Shown: positions 19,953 to 29,135, counted from the stretch's first letter. The stretch is DNA of 64,000 nucleotides from an uncultured Oscillospiraceae bacterium (GCA_910588975.1 CAJUSE010000001.1:59505-123504); one strand, 5' to 3'. The notes: a model not told the origin generated them from the letters alone. A program made the numbers and translations.

Positions 19953-20855
19953 TTGAAGCAGCCTATATTCCAAGGAGTCTGCACCGCCATTGTCACCCCT
20001 TTCACCAGTTCGGGCGAGGTAGATTTCAATACCTTTGACCGGCTTATTGACCGCCAGCTTGCTGCCGGCGTTTCTGCTATCTGTGTTTGCGGCACCACTG
20101 GGGAAAGTGCCACTTTGACTGAAAAAGAGCATGAAGAGCTCATCGATGCCTGCGTCCGCCGGGTAGATGGCCGGGCCAAGGTGGTAGCCGGCACAGGCAG
20201 CAACAGCACCGCCAATGCCCTTTCCCTTTCCCGGGAAGCCCAGGCTTTGGGTGCAGATGCCCTGCTGCTGGTGACTCCCTACTACAATAAGACCACTCAA
20301 ACAGGGCTTATCCGACACTATGAGTACATTGCCGACCGGGTGGACCTGCCCATCATCGTCTACAACGTCCCCTCCCGCACCGCCCTTGGATGTACCGCCC
20401 AGACCTATGAGGCTCTCTCTCACCACCCCAACATCAATGGAATCAAGGAGGCCAGTGGAGATTTCTCTCTGATAGCCCGGACAAGGGCGCTTTGCGGAAA
20501 TGAGCTGAACCTCTGGTCGGGAAATGATGACCAAACAGTGGCAATGATGGCCCTTGGCGGCCAGGGAGTCATCTCGGTCTACTCCAACCTCATGCCGGAG
20601 AACATGGTGGCCATCGCTCAAAAGTGTCTGGAGGGCGATTTTTCAGGGGCCACCGCTCTGCAACGCGGGGCCATGGAGCTGATGGATGCCCTCTTTCTGG
20701 AGGTCAATCCCATCCCGGTCAAAACTGCCCTGAACCTATCCGGCACCGAAGTCGGGCCTTTGCGGCTCCCTCTCTGTGAAATATCCTCCAGCCACTTGGA
20801 TATGCTGAAGCATGCTATGAAGCGGGCCGGATTGTCCATGCACGACGCAACATAG
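19953..20855 (+). CDS. dapA: 4-hydroxy-tetrahydrodipicolinate synthase
   Basis: Condenses pyruvate with aspartate semialdehyde in the lysine/diaminopimelate pathway. The 300-residue TIM barrel has GTTGESATLT near residue 48, the catalytic Tyr in VYNVPSRT (about 137) and the Schiff-base Lys in GIKEASGD (about 165). The start is TTG at 19953, with AAGGAGG at 7 nt; no ATG is better placed. It is co-transcribed with asd and closed by a strong terminator. In spore formers the pathway also feeds dipicolinate. Confidence 0.96.
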   Translation: MKQPIFQGVCTAIVTPFTSSGEVDFNTFDRLIDRQLAAGVSAICVCGTTGESATLTEKEHEELIDACVRRVDGRAKVVAGTGSNSTANALSLSREAQALGADALLLVTPYYNKTTQTGLIRHYEYIADRVDLPIIVYNVPSRTALGCTAQTYEALSHHPNINGIKEASGDFSLIARTRALCGNELNLWSGNDDQTVAMMALGGQGVISVYSNLMPENMVAIAQKCLEGDFSGATALQRGAMELMDALFLEVNPIPVKTALNLSGTEVGPLRLPLCEISSSHLDMLKHAMKRAGLSMHDAT

Positions 20856-20865
20856 ACCACATAAG

Positions 20866-20907
20866 TAAAACAGACCTGCCGACACTTACCGGCAGGTCTG
20901 TTTTTTA
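20866..20907 (+). terminator. Terminator of asd-dapA
   Basis: ACAGACCTGCC pairs with GGCAGGTCTGT and is followed by six T. Confidence 0.9.
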
Positions 20908-20971
20908 TGGTGCGGGTTTTCTGTTTACACACGAATAAAACGAGCGTTCTCTCTTGCTCATATAGGTTGGC

Positions 20972-21009
20972 AAAGACTCGGGAGCGGGTCACCCCGCTCC
21001 CAAGTCTTT
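20972..21009 (-). terminator. Terminator of the AI-2E-type transporter gene
   Basis: AAAGACT-GGGAGCGGG pairs with CCCGCTCCC-AGTCTTT; the stem overlaps the stop codon. The T-run after it on the minus strand is short. Confidence 0.65.
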
Positions 21010-22192
21010 ATTTTCCAACGGGTGTCATATCTGCGTGCTGCTGTTGAGAAATAGGATTGCCTTCCGCATCGATTCCCTTTTCCATCAGCTTTCTGTCCGA
21101 CCACTCTCGCACCAGGGAATAGAGCACTGCAAAGGTGGGTACGCCCAGAAGCATTCCCGTAAAGCCAAACAGGCCGCCTCCCACCACAATGCCCACCAGC
21201 ACCCACAGGGCAGACAGCCCGGTGGAGTTCCCCAAAATCTTGGGACCCAGTATGTTGCCGTCAAACTGCTGCAGGGCCAAAATCATAATAAGGAACCGAA
21301 GCGCTGCCCAAGGATCCACCATAAGAAGGATCATCAGACTGGGTATCGCTCCAATAAAGGGCCCGAAAAACGGAATCACATTGGTGATACCCACCACCAC
21401 GCTGACAAGCTCAGGATATGGGATACGAAGCAGCAAGTTCAGCCCAAAGCAGAGCACACCGATAATGGCCGAGTCAATGATCTTCCCATTGATAAAGCTC
21501 ACAAATATATGGTTGGCTCGCTTGGCCACATCCAAGATGCGGCCGGATCTCTTTACAGGAAATAGGGCAAAAACCAGCTTTTTCATCTGGGCCACAAAGC
21601 GATCCTTCCCCGCCAACATATAGATAGAGGCAATCAGGGCAGTGAGGGCAGTGACAAGACCATTCCCCACAGCAATGCCCAAATTGAGTAAGTTGGGTAC
21701 AGAGACGGTGATAAACTCGGCCGCCCGATTGATGATGGTCTGATAGTCGGCCACCAGATCGGTAAGCCCTTCTTCCTCCAGATGGAACCGCTCAATGATA
21801 TCCTGCGCCATCACATTCACATTTTCCAAATAAGAGGACAAGTTCCCAATGAGATTGGCCACTGAATCCCCCACCTGGGGTATAATCAGCTGGAGCAGAA
21901 CAGCGATTGCCACAAGCGCAATCAGATACACAGTGATCAAAGACGGTATTCGGGGATTTTTGAACTTTTGAAAAAGCTTTTTTTCACAGTAGTTAATGGG
22001 GGTGTTGAGAAGATAGGCAATCACAAAGCCAACAATAAACGGTTGTAACACGCTCATAATCTCATAGAGCACAGCCTTGATCTGGGCAATATGTGTGACC
22101 CCCTGGTAGAGTAAAACTCCTACACAGATCACCACCAGATTAGACAGACTTCGCCTGTCTAACTGATACCATTTTCCCCTGTTTTCTTCCAT
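21008..22192 (-). CDS. AI-2E family transporter (PerM/YdiK-like membrane protein)
   Basis: A 394-residue integral membrane protein of the AI-2E exporter family. Paired N-terminal helices come first, then an amphipathic middle, then the conserved NVIPFFGPFIGAIPSLMI and FDGNILGPKILGNSTGLSALWV in the C-terminal half. Characterised members export autoinducer-2 or act as sodium/proton antiporters; the substrate here is unknown. The C-terminal tail is hydrophilic. It lies 57 bp downstream of tyrS on the same strand and could be read through from it. Confidence 0.9.
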   Translation of the reverse strand: MEENRGKWYQLDRRSLSNLVVICVGVLLYQGVTHIAQIKAVLYEIMSVLQPFIVGFVIAYLLNTPINYCEKKLFQKFKNPRIPSLITVYLIALVAIAVLLQLIIPQVGDSVANLIGNLSSYLENVNVMAQDIIERFHLEEEGLTDLVADYQTIINRAAEFITVSVPNLLNLGIAVGNGLVTALTALIASIYMLAGKDRFVAQMKKLVFALFPVKRSGRILDVAKRANHIFVSFINGKIIDSAIIGVLCFGLNLLLRIPYPELVSVVVGITNVIPFFGPFIGAIPSLMILLMVDPWAALRFLIMILALQQFDGNILGPKILGNSTGLSALWVLVGIVVGGGLFGFTGMLLGVPTFAVLYSLVREWSDRKLMEKGIDAEGNPISQQQHADMTPVGK

Positions 22193-22248
22193 AGTGCCAG
22201 CCTCCCAAGGATAAAGTGAGGTCTTTGCCCCATTTTACCACAGAAGCC

Positions 22249-23481
22249 TTATTCTGTCACCACCCGGTGGAACACTTTTTTGCCTTTCTTAAGAATCAAT
22301 CCCTCGCCGGTAAATGCGGCGCTGTCATAGCGGACAGTGGGATCAGCGGCCTTCTCACCGTTGATCTCCAGCCCTCCCTGCTCCACAAGGCGACGGGCCT
22401 CCTTCTTAGAAGGGGCCAGGCCGCACTTGACCATCACATCCAACAGGCCAATAACACCCTCAGTAAAGTCGGCGGCAGTGAGGGTAGTAGAGGGCATATG
22501 GGCCGTGTCACCGGCGCCGGAGAACAGCGCCCGGGCGGCCTCCTGAGCCTTTTCGGCCTCGGCCTCGCCATGGACCATCTTGGTCAGCTCAAAGGCCAGG
22601 ATCTCCTTGGCCTCGTTGATTCGTCCATCCGTCCACTTGTCCATCTCTTCGATCTGCTCCAGAGGAATAAAGGTGAGCATACGAATGCACTTCATTACGT
22701 CGGCATCGCCCACATTACGCCAGTATTGATAGAACTCGTAAGGAGAAGTTTTATTGGGGTCAAGCCAGACAGCGTTGCCGGCGGTCTTGCCCATCTTGTT
22801 GCCGTTGGAGTCGGTGAGCAACGTGATGGTCAGGCCGTAGGCATCCTTGCCCAGCTTCTTGCGAATGAGCTCGGTGCCCCCCAGGATATTGGACCACTGA
22901 TCATCACCGCCAAACTGCATATTGCAGCCCAGGGTCTGATACATATGATAAAAATCATAGGACTGCATGATCATATAGTTGAATTCCAGAAAGCTGAGGC
23001 CCCGCTCCATGCGCTGCTTATAGCACTCTGCCCGGAGCATATTGTTCACTGAAAACTGAGCGCCCACCTCCCGCAGCAGTTCAACATAGTTCAGCTTCAA
23101 CAGCCAGTCGGCGTTATTGACCATGATGGCCTTGCCGGGGCCCTCGCCGAAGTCGATAAACTTCTCCATCTGCCGCTTGAAACACTCGGCGTTATGGTCG
23201 ATGTCCTCCTTGGTGAGCATCTTGCGCATATCGGTGCGGCCCGAGGGATCGCCGATCATGGTAGTGCCGCCGCCAATGAGGGCGATGGGCGTATTGCCCG
23301 CCTGTTGGAGCCGCTTCATCAAAGTCAGGGTGACAAAGTGGCCGGCAGTAAGGCTGTCGGCGGTGCAGTCAAAGCCAATGTAGAAGGTGGCCTTTCCGTT
23401 GTTGATGCACTCCTTGATCTCTTCCTCGTCAGTAACTTGGGCGATCAGGCCCCGGGCAACGAGCTCGTCATAGATAGTCAT
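22249..23481 (-). CDS. tyrS: Tyrosyl-tRNA synthetase
   Basis: A 410-residue class I synthetase charging tRNA-Tyr. It shows FDCTADSLTAGH near residue 38 (the HIGH-equivalent), the GNKMGKTAG loop (KMSKS-equivalent, about residue 230) and a C-terminal S4 RNA-binding domain (SKKEARRLVEQGGLEING). The ATG at 23479-23481 has AAGGAGAG upstream. The reading frame extends further upstream, but that stretch is the T-box leader, not protein. Confidence 0.96.
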   Translation of the reverse strand: MTIYDELVARGLIAQVTDEEEIKECINNGKATFYIGFDCTADSLTAGHFVTLTLMKRLQQAGNTPIALIGGGTTMIGDPSGRTDMRKMLTKEDIDHNAECFKRQMEKFIDFGEGPGKAIMVNNADWLLKLNYVELLREVGAQFSVNNMLRAECYKQRMERGLSFLEFNYMIMQSYDFYHMYQTLGCNMQFGGDDQWSNILGGTELIRKKLGKDAYGLTITLLTDSNGNKMGKTAGNAVWLDPNKTSPYEFYQYWRNVGDADVMKCIRMLTFIPLEQIEEMDKWTDGRINEAKEILAFELTKMVHGEAEAEKAQEAARALFSGAGDTAHMPSTTLTAADFTEGVIGLLDVMVKCGLAPSKKEARRLVEQGGLEINGEKAADPTVRYDSAAFTGEGLILKKGKKVFHRVVTE

Positions 23482-23792
23482 TGTTGTTCTCTCCTTTTCA
23501 TTTTTTGGACATTGGGGACAAAAAACGCCCCCTGTCCGCTTTGGACAGAGGGCGTCGTAAAACGCTGTACCACCTCTGGTTCGCCGCCCCCTCACGGAGA
23601 CGGCCTCGTGTCCTGCTTCCACAGGGCGGCGCTATAACGGGCGCACCCGACCTGTCCTACTGACCCTTTGGCGTTGGGACGGCAGCTCCAAGGAGTATTC
23701 AGTCAAAGCCCACCCTCCCCCTTTCACCAAAACAGGGGCTCTCTATGCGGCAAAGCCATGACCTACTTGGCCTTATCATCACTGTATCGGTC
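23482..23792 (-). promoter_or_regulatory. Tyrosine-specific T-box leader of tyrS
   Basis: A roughly 300-nt leader. Stem I carries a TAC (Tyr) triplet in GAATACTCC (specifier at 23695-23697). The T-box core is GAGGTGGTACAGCG within 23563-23579, whose bulge TGGT fits the A discriminator of tRNA-Tyr. A terminator (23519-23556) follows. Uncharged tRNA-Tyr would stabilise the antiterminator and allow tyrS expression. Confidence 0.9.
23519..23556 (-). terminator. Regulated terminator of the tyrS T-box
   Basis: GACGCCCTCTGTCC pairs with GGACAGGGGGCGT and ends in six T on the minus strand. Its 5' arm competes with the antiterminator. Confidence 0.9.
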
Positions 23793-23821
23793 ATTATAAT
23801 ATGCTCCCTCTTATTTGTCAA
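23793..23821 (-). promoter_or_regulatory. Promoter of the tyrS T-box transcript
   Basis: Perfect TTGACA (23816-23821) and TATAAT (23793-23798) with a 17-bp spacer on the minus strand. Confidence 0.85.
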
Positions 23822-23853
23822 GGGATTCTCCCCTCTCAAATCATAAATTTTCA

Positions 23854-23882
23854 TTGCCCATTGGGAAAAAATATGATAAAAT
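23854..23882 (+). promoter_or_regulatory. Promoter of the arsC/spx-like gene
   Basis: TTGCCC (23854-23859) and TAAAAT (23877-23882) with 17 bp between, divergent from the tyrS promoter. Confidence 0.65.
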
Positions 23883-23910
23883 AAACCATTATATGAAAGG
23901 AGGCGCTTTT

Positions 23911-24261
23911 ATGCTGTTCGTCCACTATCCCAAGTGCTCCACCTGCAAAAAAGCAAAGGCCTGGTTGGATGACCGACAACACCCCTATGAAGCCCGGGAT
24001 ATCAAGCTGCAAAATCCCACCGAGGACGAGCTTCGACAGTGGCACGCAAAAAGCGGCCTCCCCCTTCGGCGGTTGTTCAATACCAGTGGGCTGCAGTACA
24101 AAGCCCTGGGGCTCAAAGAGAAGCTTCCTGCTATGAGCGAGGCAGAGCAATTTTCTCTCCTGGCCACCGACGGCATGCTGGTCAAGCGCCCCATTTTGGT
24201 AGGGGATGATTTTGCCTTCTTCGGCTTTAAGGAGACTGACTGGCAGGAAAAGCTCTCTTAA
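23911..24261 (+). CDS. ArsC/Spx family thioredoxin-fold protein
   Basis: A 116-residue protein with a CxxC at Cys9 and Cys12 in YPKCSTCKKAKAWL, the ArsC-family RDI in EARDIKLQNP, and a RPILVG segment. This matches arsenate reductase-like proteins including Spx and MgsR. Whether it reduces a substrate or binds RNA polymerase cannot be decided from sequence. The ATG at 23911 follows AAGGAGG. It lies 45 bp upstream of glnS on the same strand and probably shares its transcript. Confidence 0.85.
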   Translation: MLFVHYPKCSTCKKAKAWLDDRQHPYEARDIKLQNPTEDELRQWHAKSGLPLRRLFNTSGLQYKALGLKEKLPAMSEAEQFSLLATDGMLVKRPILVGDDFAFFGFKETDWQEKLS

Positions 24262-24306
24262 TACTCTTATTTACTAACTTCTTACGAGAAAAAGGAGTGC
24301 ACAATT

Positions 24307-26007
24307 ATGGCGGAAGATATGAAGCCCACCACAGGGCAGAATTTTATCCATGAATTCATCACCGAGGACATCGCCCCCGGCGGGCGTTTTGCCGGGATGC
24401 AGGTCCACACCCGTTTCCCGCCCGAGCCCAATGGTTACCTCCACATTGGCCACTGTAAAGCCCTCATCATCGACTTCGGCTCGGCAGAAAAATTCGGTGG
24501 CCTGTGCAATCTGCGTATGGATGACACCAACCCCGCCAAGGAGGACACCGAGTTTGTGGATGCCATTCAGGAAGATATCCACTGGCTGGGTTTTGACTGG
24601 GGCGACCGGTTTTACTATGGCTCTGACTACTTCGAGAAAACCTATGAGCTGGCCATCGGTCTTATCAAAAAGGGTCTGGCCTATGTCTGCGAGCTGACCC
24701 CCGAGCAGTTCAAGGAGTACCGGGGCGATGTGAACACACCCGCCCGCTCCCCTTGGCGGGACCGACCCATCGAGGAGTCTTTGGACTTGTTCCAGCGGAT
24801 GCGTGCCGGTGAATTCCCCGAGGGCAAATACACCCTTCGTGCTAAGATCGATCTGGAAAGCGGCAACTTCAATATGCGTGACCCGGTCCTCTACCGCATC
24901 CGCTACATTGAGCATCACCGCCAGGGCACCAAGTGGTGCATCTTCCCCATGTATGACTTTGCCCACCCCATTCAGGATGCACTGGAGGGTATCACCCACT
25001 CTCTGTGTTCCCTAGAGTATGAGGATCATCGTCCCCTCTATGACTGGGTCATCAACAACACCGACGTACCCTCCAAGCCCCGACAGATCGAGTTTGCCCG
25101 GCTGGGCATCAATTACACCGTCATGAGCAAGCGGAAGCTGCGCCGGTTGGTGGAGGAAAAGTACGTCTCGGGCTGGGATGATCCCCGTATGCCCACCCTC
25201 TGTGGCCTGCGCCGCCGAGGCTACACCCCTCTCTCCATCCGTAACTTCACCGAGCGCATCGGCGTAGCCAAAAATACCTCTACCGTGGATTACGCCTTCC
25301 TGGAGCACTGTCTGCGGGAGGATTTGAACGAGCACGCCCGGCGGGTCATGGCCGTGCTGCGGCCGGTAAAGCTGGTCATCACCAACTACCCCGCCGGCCA
25401 GAGCGAGGAATTCGAAGTGGAAAACATCCCCGGCAACCCCGACGCTGGTACCCGGAAGGTCACCTTCTCCCGGGAGTTATGGATTGAGGCCGAGGACTTC
25501 CTGCCCGAGCCCATCCCCAAGTATAAGCGGCTTTATCCCGATGGGCCCGAGTGTCGGCTGAAGGGTGCCTATCTCATTAAGTGTGTGGGCTACGAGACCG
25601 ACGATCAGGGCAATGTAACCGAGATTGCCGCCGAGTATGATCCTGACAGCCGTGGCGGCGATCCTGCCGATGGACGGAAGATAAAGGGAGCCACCCTCCA
25701 CTGGGTGGATGCCGCCACCGCCGTGGACGCCGAAGTACGGCTCTACGACAGTCTCTTCTCCGATGAGGCCCCTGACGCCGGCGATAAGGACTTTTTGGAG
25801 TGCCTGAACCCCGGCTCGCTGGAGATACTCACCGGCTGCAAGCTGGAGCAGAGCTTGGCCGATACTCCTGTCCCCGAGAAGGGTAAGACCGCCGAGGGCT
25901 TCCAGTTTATGCGCCAGGGTTATTTCTGTGCTGACAGCCGAGACTCTGCCCCCGGCCACCTGGTATTCAACCGGGCTGTCAGCCTAAAAGACAGCTTTAA
26001 GTTCTGA
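24307..26007 (+). CDS. glnS: Glutaminyl-tRNA synthetase
   Basis: A 566-residue class I synthetase that charges tRNA-Gln directly. HIGH is at about 46-49 in PNGYLHIGHC, with MSKRKL (KMSKS-equivalent) around residue 276, then the acceptor and anticodon-binding beta-barrel domains. GlnRS is distinguished from GluRS by the RMDDTNP and the C-terminal double barrel. Many Firmicutes lack GlnRS and use the GatCAB amidation route, so this gene is a feature of certain clostridial lineages and was probably acquired by transfer in their ancestry. Confidence 0.94.
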   Translation: MAEDMKPTTGQNFIHEFITEDIAPGGRFAGMQVHTRFPPEPNGYLHIGHCKALIIDFGSAEKFGGLCNLRMDDTNPAKEDTEFVDAIQEDIHWLGFDWGDRFYYGSDYFEKTYELAIGLIKKGLAYVCELTPEQFKEYRGDVNTPARSPWRDRPIEESLDLFQRMRAGEFPEGKYTLRAKIDLESGNFNMRDPVLYRIRYIEHHRQGTKWCIFPMYDFAHPIQDALEGITHSLCSLEYEDHRPLYDWVINNTDVPSKPRQIEFARLGINYTVMSKRKLRRLVEEKYVSGWDDPRMPTLCGLRRRGYTPLSIRNFTERIGVAKNTSTVDYAFLEHCLREDLNEHARRVMAVLRPVKLVITNYPAGQSEEFEVENIPGNPDAGTRKVTFSRELWIEAEDFLPEPIPKYKRLYPDGPECRLKGAYLIKCVGYETDDQGNVTEIAAEYDPDSRGGDPADGRKIKGATLHWVDAATAVDAEVRLYDSLFSDEAPDAGDKDFLECLNPGSLEILTGCKLEQSLADTPVPEKGKTAEGFQFMRQGYFCADSRDSAPGHLVFNRAVSLKDSFKF

Positions 26008-26038
26008 TTTTCCCTATTTTGGAAAAGGAGCGCTATTT

Positions 26039-27067
26039 ATGTATTTCTTTCGCAACGACTACTCGGTAAGCTGTCATCCTAAAGTACTGGAAGCCCTGGC
26101 TGCCGTCAATGGGGAAAATGTGGTGGGCTACGGTTTTGACCCCTACACCCAGCAGGCTGCCGATTTGATTCGCAAGCTGTGTAACGCCCCTCAAGCCGAT
26201 GTGCAGTTCATGGTAGGCGGCACTCAGACCAACTTTGTCTCCATCGCTGCTTTTCTGCGGCCTTGGGAAAGTGTTATCACCCCGGTCACCGGTCACGTCA
26301 ATGGCCATGAAGCCGGCGCCGTAGAGGCCACCGGCCACAAGCTGCTTCTGGCCAGAACCCCGGGTAACGGCAAGCTCACCCCCGCCGCCATCCTCCCCAT
26401 TTTGGAGGAGTGCAAGGACCAGCATTTGACCCAGCCCAAGCTGGTATATATTTCTGACGCCACCGAAACTGGCGGTGTGTACACAAAGGCCGAGCTGTCC
26501 GCCCTCTCCTATTGCTGTAAGGCCAACGGCCTTTACCTCTTCCTGGACGGTGCCCGTCTGGGCTGTGCCTTCACCTCTCAGGCCAATGACCTGACCCTGG
26601 CCGACCTGGCCCAGCTCACCGACGCCTTCTACATCGGCGGCACCAAGAACGGCGCCATGATGGGCGAGGCCTTGGTCATCTGCAACCCCGAGCTTCAGGA
26701 CGGCTTCTTCCGCTTCAAGAAGCAGCAGGGTGCCGTGTTGGCCAAGGGTTGGCTGCTTGCGGTCCAGTTCCTGGCCCTGCTCCAGGACGGGCTCTATTTC
26801 AAGCTGGGCCAGCACGCCGTGGATGTAGCCCAGTACCTCCAGGGTGGGCTGAAAAATCTGGGCATCCCCATGCTGGTAGACTCCCCCACCAACCAGATTT
26901 TCCCCATTGTCCCTGATGATCTGCTTCCCAAGTTGGATGAGCTGTGTGCCTATGAGGTCTGGGGCAAAGCCGACAATACTCATACCACCATCCGGCTTGT
27001 GACCTCCTTTGCCACTCCCCTGGAGGATGCCGAGCACTTCCTTATGGATGTCAAGAATTTGACCTAA
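26039..27067 (+). CDS. Low-specificity threonine aldolase / beta-eliminating lyase family
   Basis: A 342-residue fold-type I PLP enzyme. The Schiff-base Lys is in IGGTKNGAMMGEAL (about residue 203), and the DGARLG segment binds the cofactor. Family members cleave L-threonine or L-allo-threonine to glycine and acetaldehyde; stereospecificity cannot be read from sequence. The short form lacks the usual extended active-site loops of some relatives. It follows glnS by 31 bp with a GGAG site and ends at a strong terminator. Confidence 0.85.
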   Translation: MYFFRNDYSVSCHPKVLEALAAVNGENVVGYGFDPYTQQAADLIRKLCNAPQADVQFMVGGTQTNFVSIAAFLRPWESVITPVTGHVNGHEAGAVEATGHKLLLARTPGNGKLTPAAILPILEECKDQHLTQPKLVYISDATETGGVYTKAELSALSYCCKANGLYLFLDGARLGCAFTSQANDLTLADLAQLTDAFYIGGTKNGAMMGEALVICNPELQDGFFRFKKQQGAVLAKGWLLAVQFLALLQDGLYFKLGQHAVDVAQYLQGGLKNLGIPMLVDSPTNQIFPIVPDDLLPKLDELCAYEVWGKADNTHTTIRLVTSFATPLEDAEHFLMDVKNLT

Positions 27068-27079
27068 AGAAGAAAGCAC

Positions 27080-27117
27080 AATAGACATCCACCGTTTTTA
27101 CTGGTGGATGTCTATTC
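27080..27117 (+). terminator. Terminator after the threonine aldolase gene
   Basis: AATAGACATCCACC pairs perfectly with GGTGGATGTCTATT; a short T-rich tail follows. Confidence 0.85.
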
Positions 27118-27154
27118 TTCTCCCGATATTTCCAAAGATTTACCCTTGTACCAC

Positions 27155-27183
27155 TTGACAAAGGCCCCGCCAACGGCTATAAT
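27155..27183 (+). promoter_or_regulatory. Promoter of tRNA-Leu(GAG)
   Basis: Perfect consensus TTGACA (27155-27160), 17-bp spacer and TATAAT (27178-27183), 27 bp before the tRNA. Confidence 0.9.
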
Positions 27184-27210
27184 ATCATAGTGTCCTGAAC
27201 AGGCACAAAT

Positions 27211-27297
27211 GCGGATGTGCTGGAATTGGTAGACTGGCCAGCTTGAGGTGCTGGTGCTCAATTGGGCGTGCGGGTTCAAGTCCCGCCATCCGCACCA
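27211..27297 (+). tRNA. tRNA-Leu (anticodon GAG)
   Basis: The acceptor stem GCGGATG/CATCCGC, the anticodon stem CCAGC/GCTGG with loop TTGAGGT (anticodon at 27245-27247), a long class II variable arm, and the T arm GCGGGTTCAAGTCCCGC are all present. CCA is encoded. It reads CUC and CUU codons and has its own promoter and terminator. Confidence 0.95.
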
Positions 27298-27335
27298 AAA
27301 AAGCCTTGGAGTTTTCACTCCAAGGCTTTTTTGCA
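27297..27335 (+). terminator. Terminator of tRNA-Leu
   Basis: AAAAGCCTTGGAGT pairs with ACTCCAAGGCTTTTTT around a 4-nt loop. Confidence 0.9.
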
Positions 27336-27361
27336 TTTCTAAATCACTGGTTTTCTCTATA

Positions 27362-27398
27362 TAAAAAGAGAGCCAACCCCACAGGATCAGCCCTCTTC
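27362..27398 (-). terminator. Probable terminator of rpsB-tsf
   Basis: On the minus strand an imperfect stem with G-U pairs (GAGGGCTGATCC with GGGTTGGCTCTC) is followed by five T. Confidence 0.6.
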
Positions 27399-27413
27399 TA
27401 TAGACAGCAAAAA

Positions 27414-28328
27414 TTACTTCTGCAGCTGCTTGGCGATCTCCTCGGCGAAGTTCTCCTGGCGCTTCTCAATGCCCTCGCCCTTCTCAAAGCGGATGGCATT
27501 GGCAAACTTCACGCTGCCGCCCAGCTTCTTGGCCTCGGACTCGATATACTGCTCCACGCTCATGGAGTCATCCTTCACGAAAGCCTGCTGCATCAGGCAG
27601 TTGATCTCATAGAACTTACGCAGCTTACCGGTGATGATACCCTCCAGCACCTTCTCGGGCTTGCCGGCCATCTTGGGATCGTTGGCCATTTGCACCTTCA
27701 TGATGCTCTTCTCTTCCTCCAGGGTAGCTTCATCCACCAGGGACTTGTCCCAGAAGCGGGGGTTCATAGCGGCGATCTGCATAGCCACATCCTTGCCGAT
27801 GGTCTCCACCTGCTCGGCGGTCAAATCGGTCTCAAAGTTGACCAGCACGCCAATTTTGCCACCGGCATGGACATAGGGCACGCTGACGCCCTGAGCAAAG
27901 CGTTCAAAGCGGCGAACCTTGATGTTTTCGCCAATAACCAGAACCATCTCCTGCTGCTCCTCCTGGACACTGCGGCCATTGCCGTAGGGAGCCGCCATAA
28001 GAGCATCCATATCAGCAGGAGCGCTTTTGGCCACAACAGCGGCCACACCGTGGACAAAGTCCACGAACTTCTCGTTCTTACCCACGAAATCGGTCTCGGC
28101 ATTGACCTCGACCACCACGCCCACACCGTCAATGACGGTGGCGTAGGCGGCACCCTCAGCGGCAATACGGTCGCCCTTCTTCACAGAGGCGGCCAGGCCA
28201 CGCTCACGCAGGATCTCAACGGCCTTGTCCATGTCGCCGTCGGCCTCGACCAGAGCCTTCTTGCACTCCATCATGCCCACGCCAGTCTTCTCACGCAGGG
28301 CCTGTACGTCCTTTGCGGAAATTGCCAT
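27414..28328 (-). CDS. tsf: Elongation factor Ts
   Basis: A 304-residue nucleotide exchange factor for EF-Tu. It has the N-terminal UBA-like domain with LREKTGVGMMECKKAL and EAVEILRE-like helices, the TDFVGKNEKF motif that contacts EF-Tu, and a dimerisation region. It is co-transcribed with rpsB after an 87-bp spacer that contains a GC-rich hairpin. The long rightward reading frame on the opposite strand is a codon-bias shadow. Confidence 0.97.
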   Translation of the reverse strand: MAISAKDVQALREKTGVGMMECKKALVEADGDMDKAVEILRERGLAASVKKGDRIAAEGAAYATVIDGVGVVVEVNAETDFVGKNEKFVDFVHGVAAVVAKSAPADMDALMAAPYGNGRSVQEEQQEMVLVIGENIKVRRFERFAQGVSVPYVHAGGKIGVLVNFETDLTAEQVETIGKDVAMQIAAMNPRFWDKSLVDEATLEEEKSIMKVQMANDPKMAGKPEKVLEGIITGKLRKFYEINCLMQQAFVKDDSMSVEQYIESEAKKLGGSVKFANAIRFEKGEGIEKRQENFAEEIAKQLQK

Positions 28329-28364
28329 ATCAATGACCTCCTAAAAATATTTAAAATAATAAGG

Positions 28365-28391
28365 AGCGCCCGCCCGCACGGGACGGGCGCT
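28365..28391 (-). terminator. Hairpin between rpsB and tsf (possible partial terminator)
   Basis: AGCGCCCG pairs with CGGGCGCT, with inner CCC/GGG pairing. A T-rich tail follows on the minus strand. It may lower tsf relative to rpsB or protect the rpsB 3' end. Confidence 0.55.
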
Positions 28392-28415
28392 TCCAAAAGC
28401 GCAGCTTGTTCTGTC

Positions 28416-29135
28416 TTACTCCTCCACAGGGGCAGTCTCAGGGGCGGAATCCACGCCCTGACGGCCCTCCTGAATGGCATTGGCCATGACGCTGGAGATA
28501 AGCTTGATGGCACGAATGGCATCATCATTGCCGGGGATCACATAATCGATCTCATCGGGGTCACAGTTGGTATCCACAATGGCCACAATGGGAATGTTCA
28601 GCTTGCGGGCCTCGTTGATGGCATTGCGCTCCTTACGGGGATCCACCACAAACAGGGCGGAAGGCAGCTTCTTCATCTCGGTGACACCACCCAGATACTT
28701 CTCCAGCTTGGCAATCTCGCCCAGGTGGTGCATGACCTCCTTCTTGGGGAGCATATCAAAGGTGCCGTCCTCCTGCATCTTCTTGAGCTGGTTGAGACGA
28801 TCCACACGACCACGCATGGTCTTGAAGTTGGTGAGCATGCCGCCCAGCCAACGGGCATTGACATAGTACATGCCGCAACGGGCAGCCTCTTCCTTAATGG
28901 CCTCCTGGGCCTGCTTCTTGGTGCCCACAAAGAGCAGCGTTCCGCCCTCAGCAGACATGTCACGGACGAAGGAGTAAGCCTCCTCCAGCTTCTTCACGGT
29001 TTTCTGCAGATCGATGATATAGATGCCGTTACGCTCGGTGTAGATGTAAGCGGCCATCTTGGGGTTCCACCGACGGGTCTGGTGACCGAAGTGCACACCG
29101 GCCTCCAGAAGCTGCTTCATAGATACAACTGCCAT
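28416..29135 (-). CDS. rpsB: 30S ribosomal protein S2
   Basis: A 239-residue S2 protein with the signatures [19 protein letters not shown] at the start and [20 protein letters not shown] near residue 185. The ribosome binding site is AAAGGAGG. It is first in the rpsB-tsf operon, with a promoter about 110 bp upstream and a structured leader between. Confidence 0.98.
   Translation of the reverse strand: MAVVSMKQLLEAGVHFGHQTRRWNPKMAAYIYTERNGIYIIDLQKTVKKLEEAYSFVRDMSAEGGTLLFVGTKKQAQEAIKEEAARCGMYYVNARWLGGMLTNFKTMRGRVDRLNQLKKMQEDGTFDMLPKKEVMHHLGEIAKLEKYLGGVTEMKKLPSALFVVDPRKERNAINEARKLNIPIVAIVDTNCDPDEIDYVIPGNDDAIRAIKLISSVMANAIQEGRQGVDSAPETAPVEE

Noticed and set aside
26033..27088. 351-codon leftward open frame over the threonine aldolase gene
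   Set aside because: Antisense shadow; the plus-strand gene has a PLP-lysine motif and a proper start.
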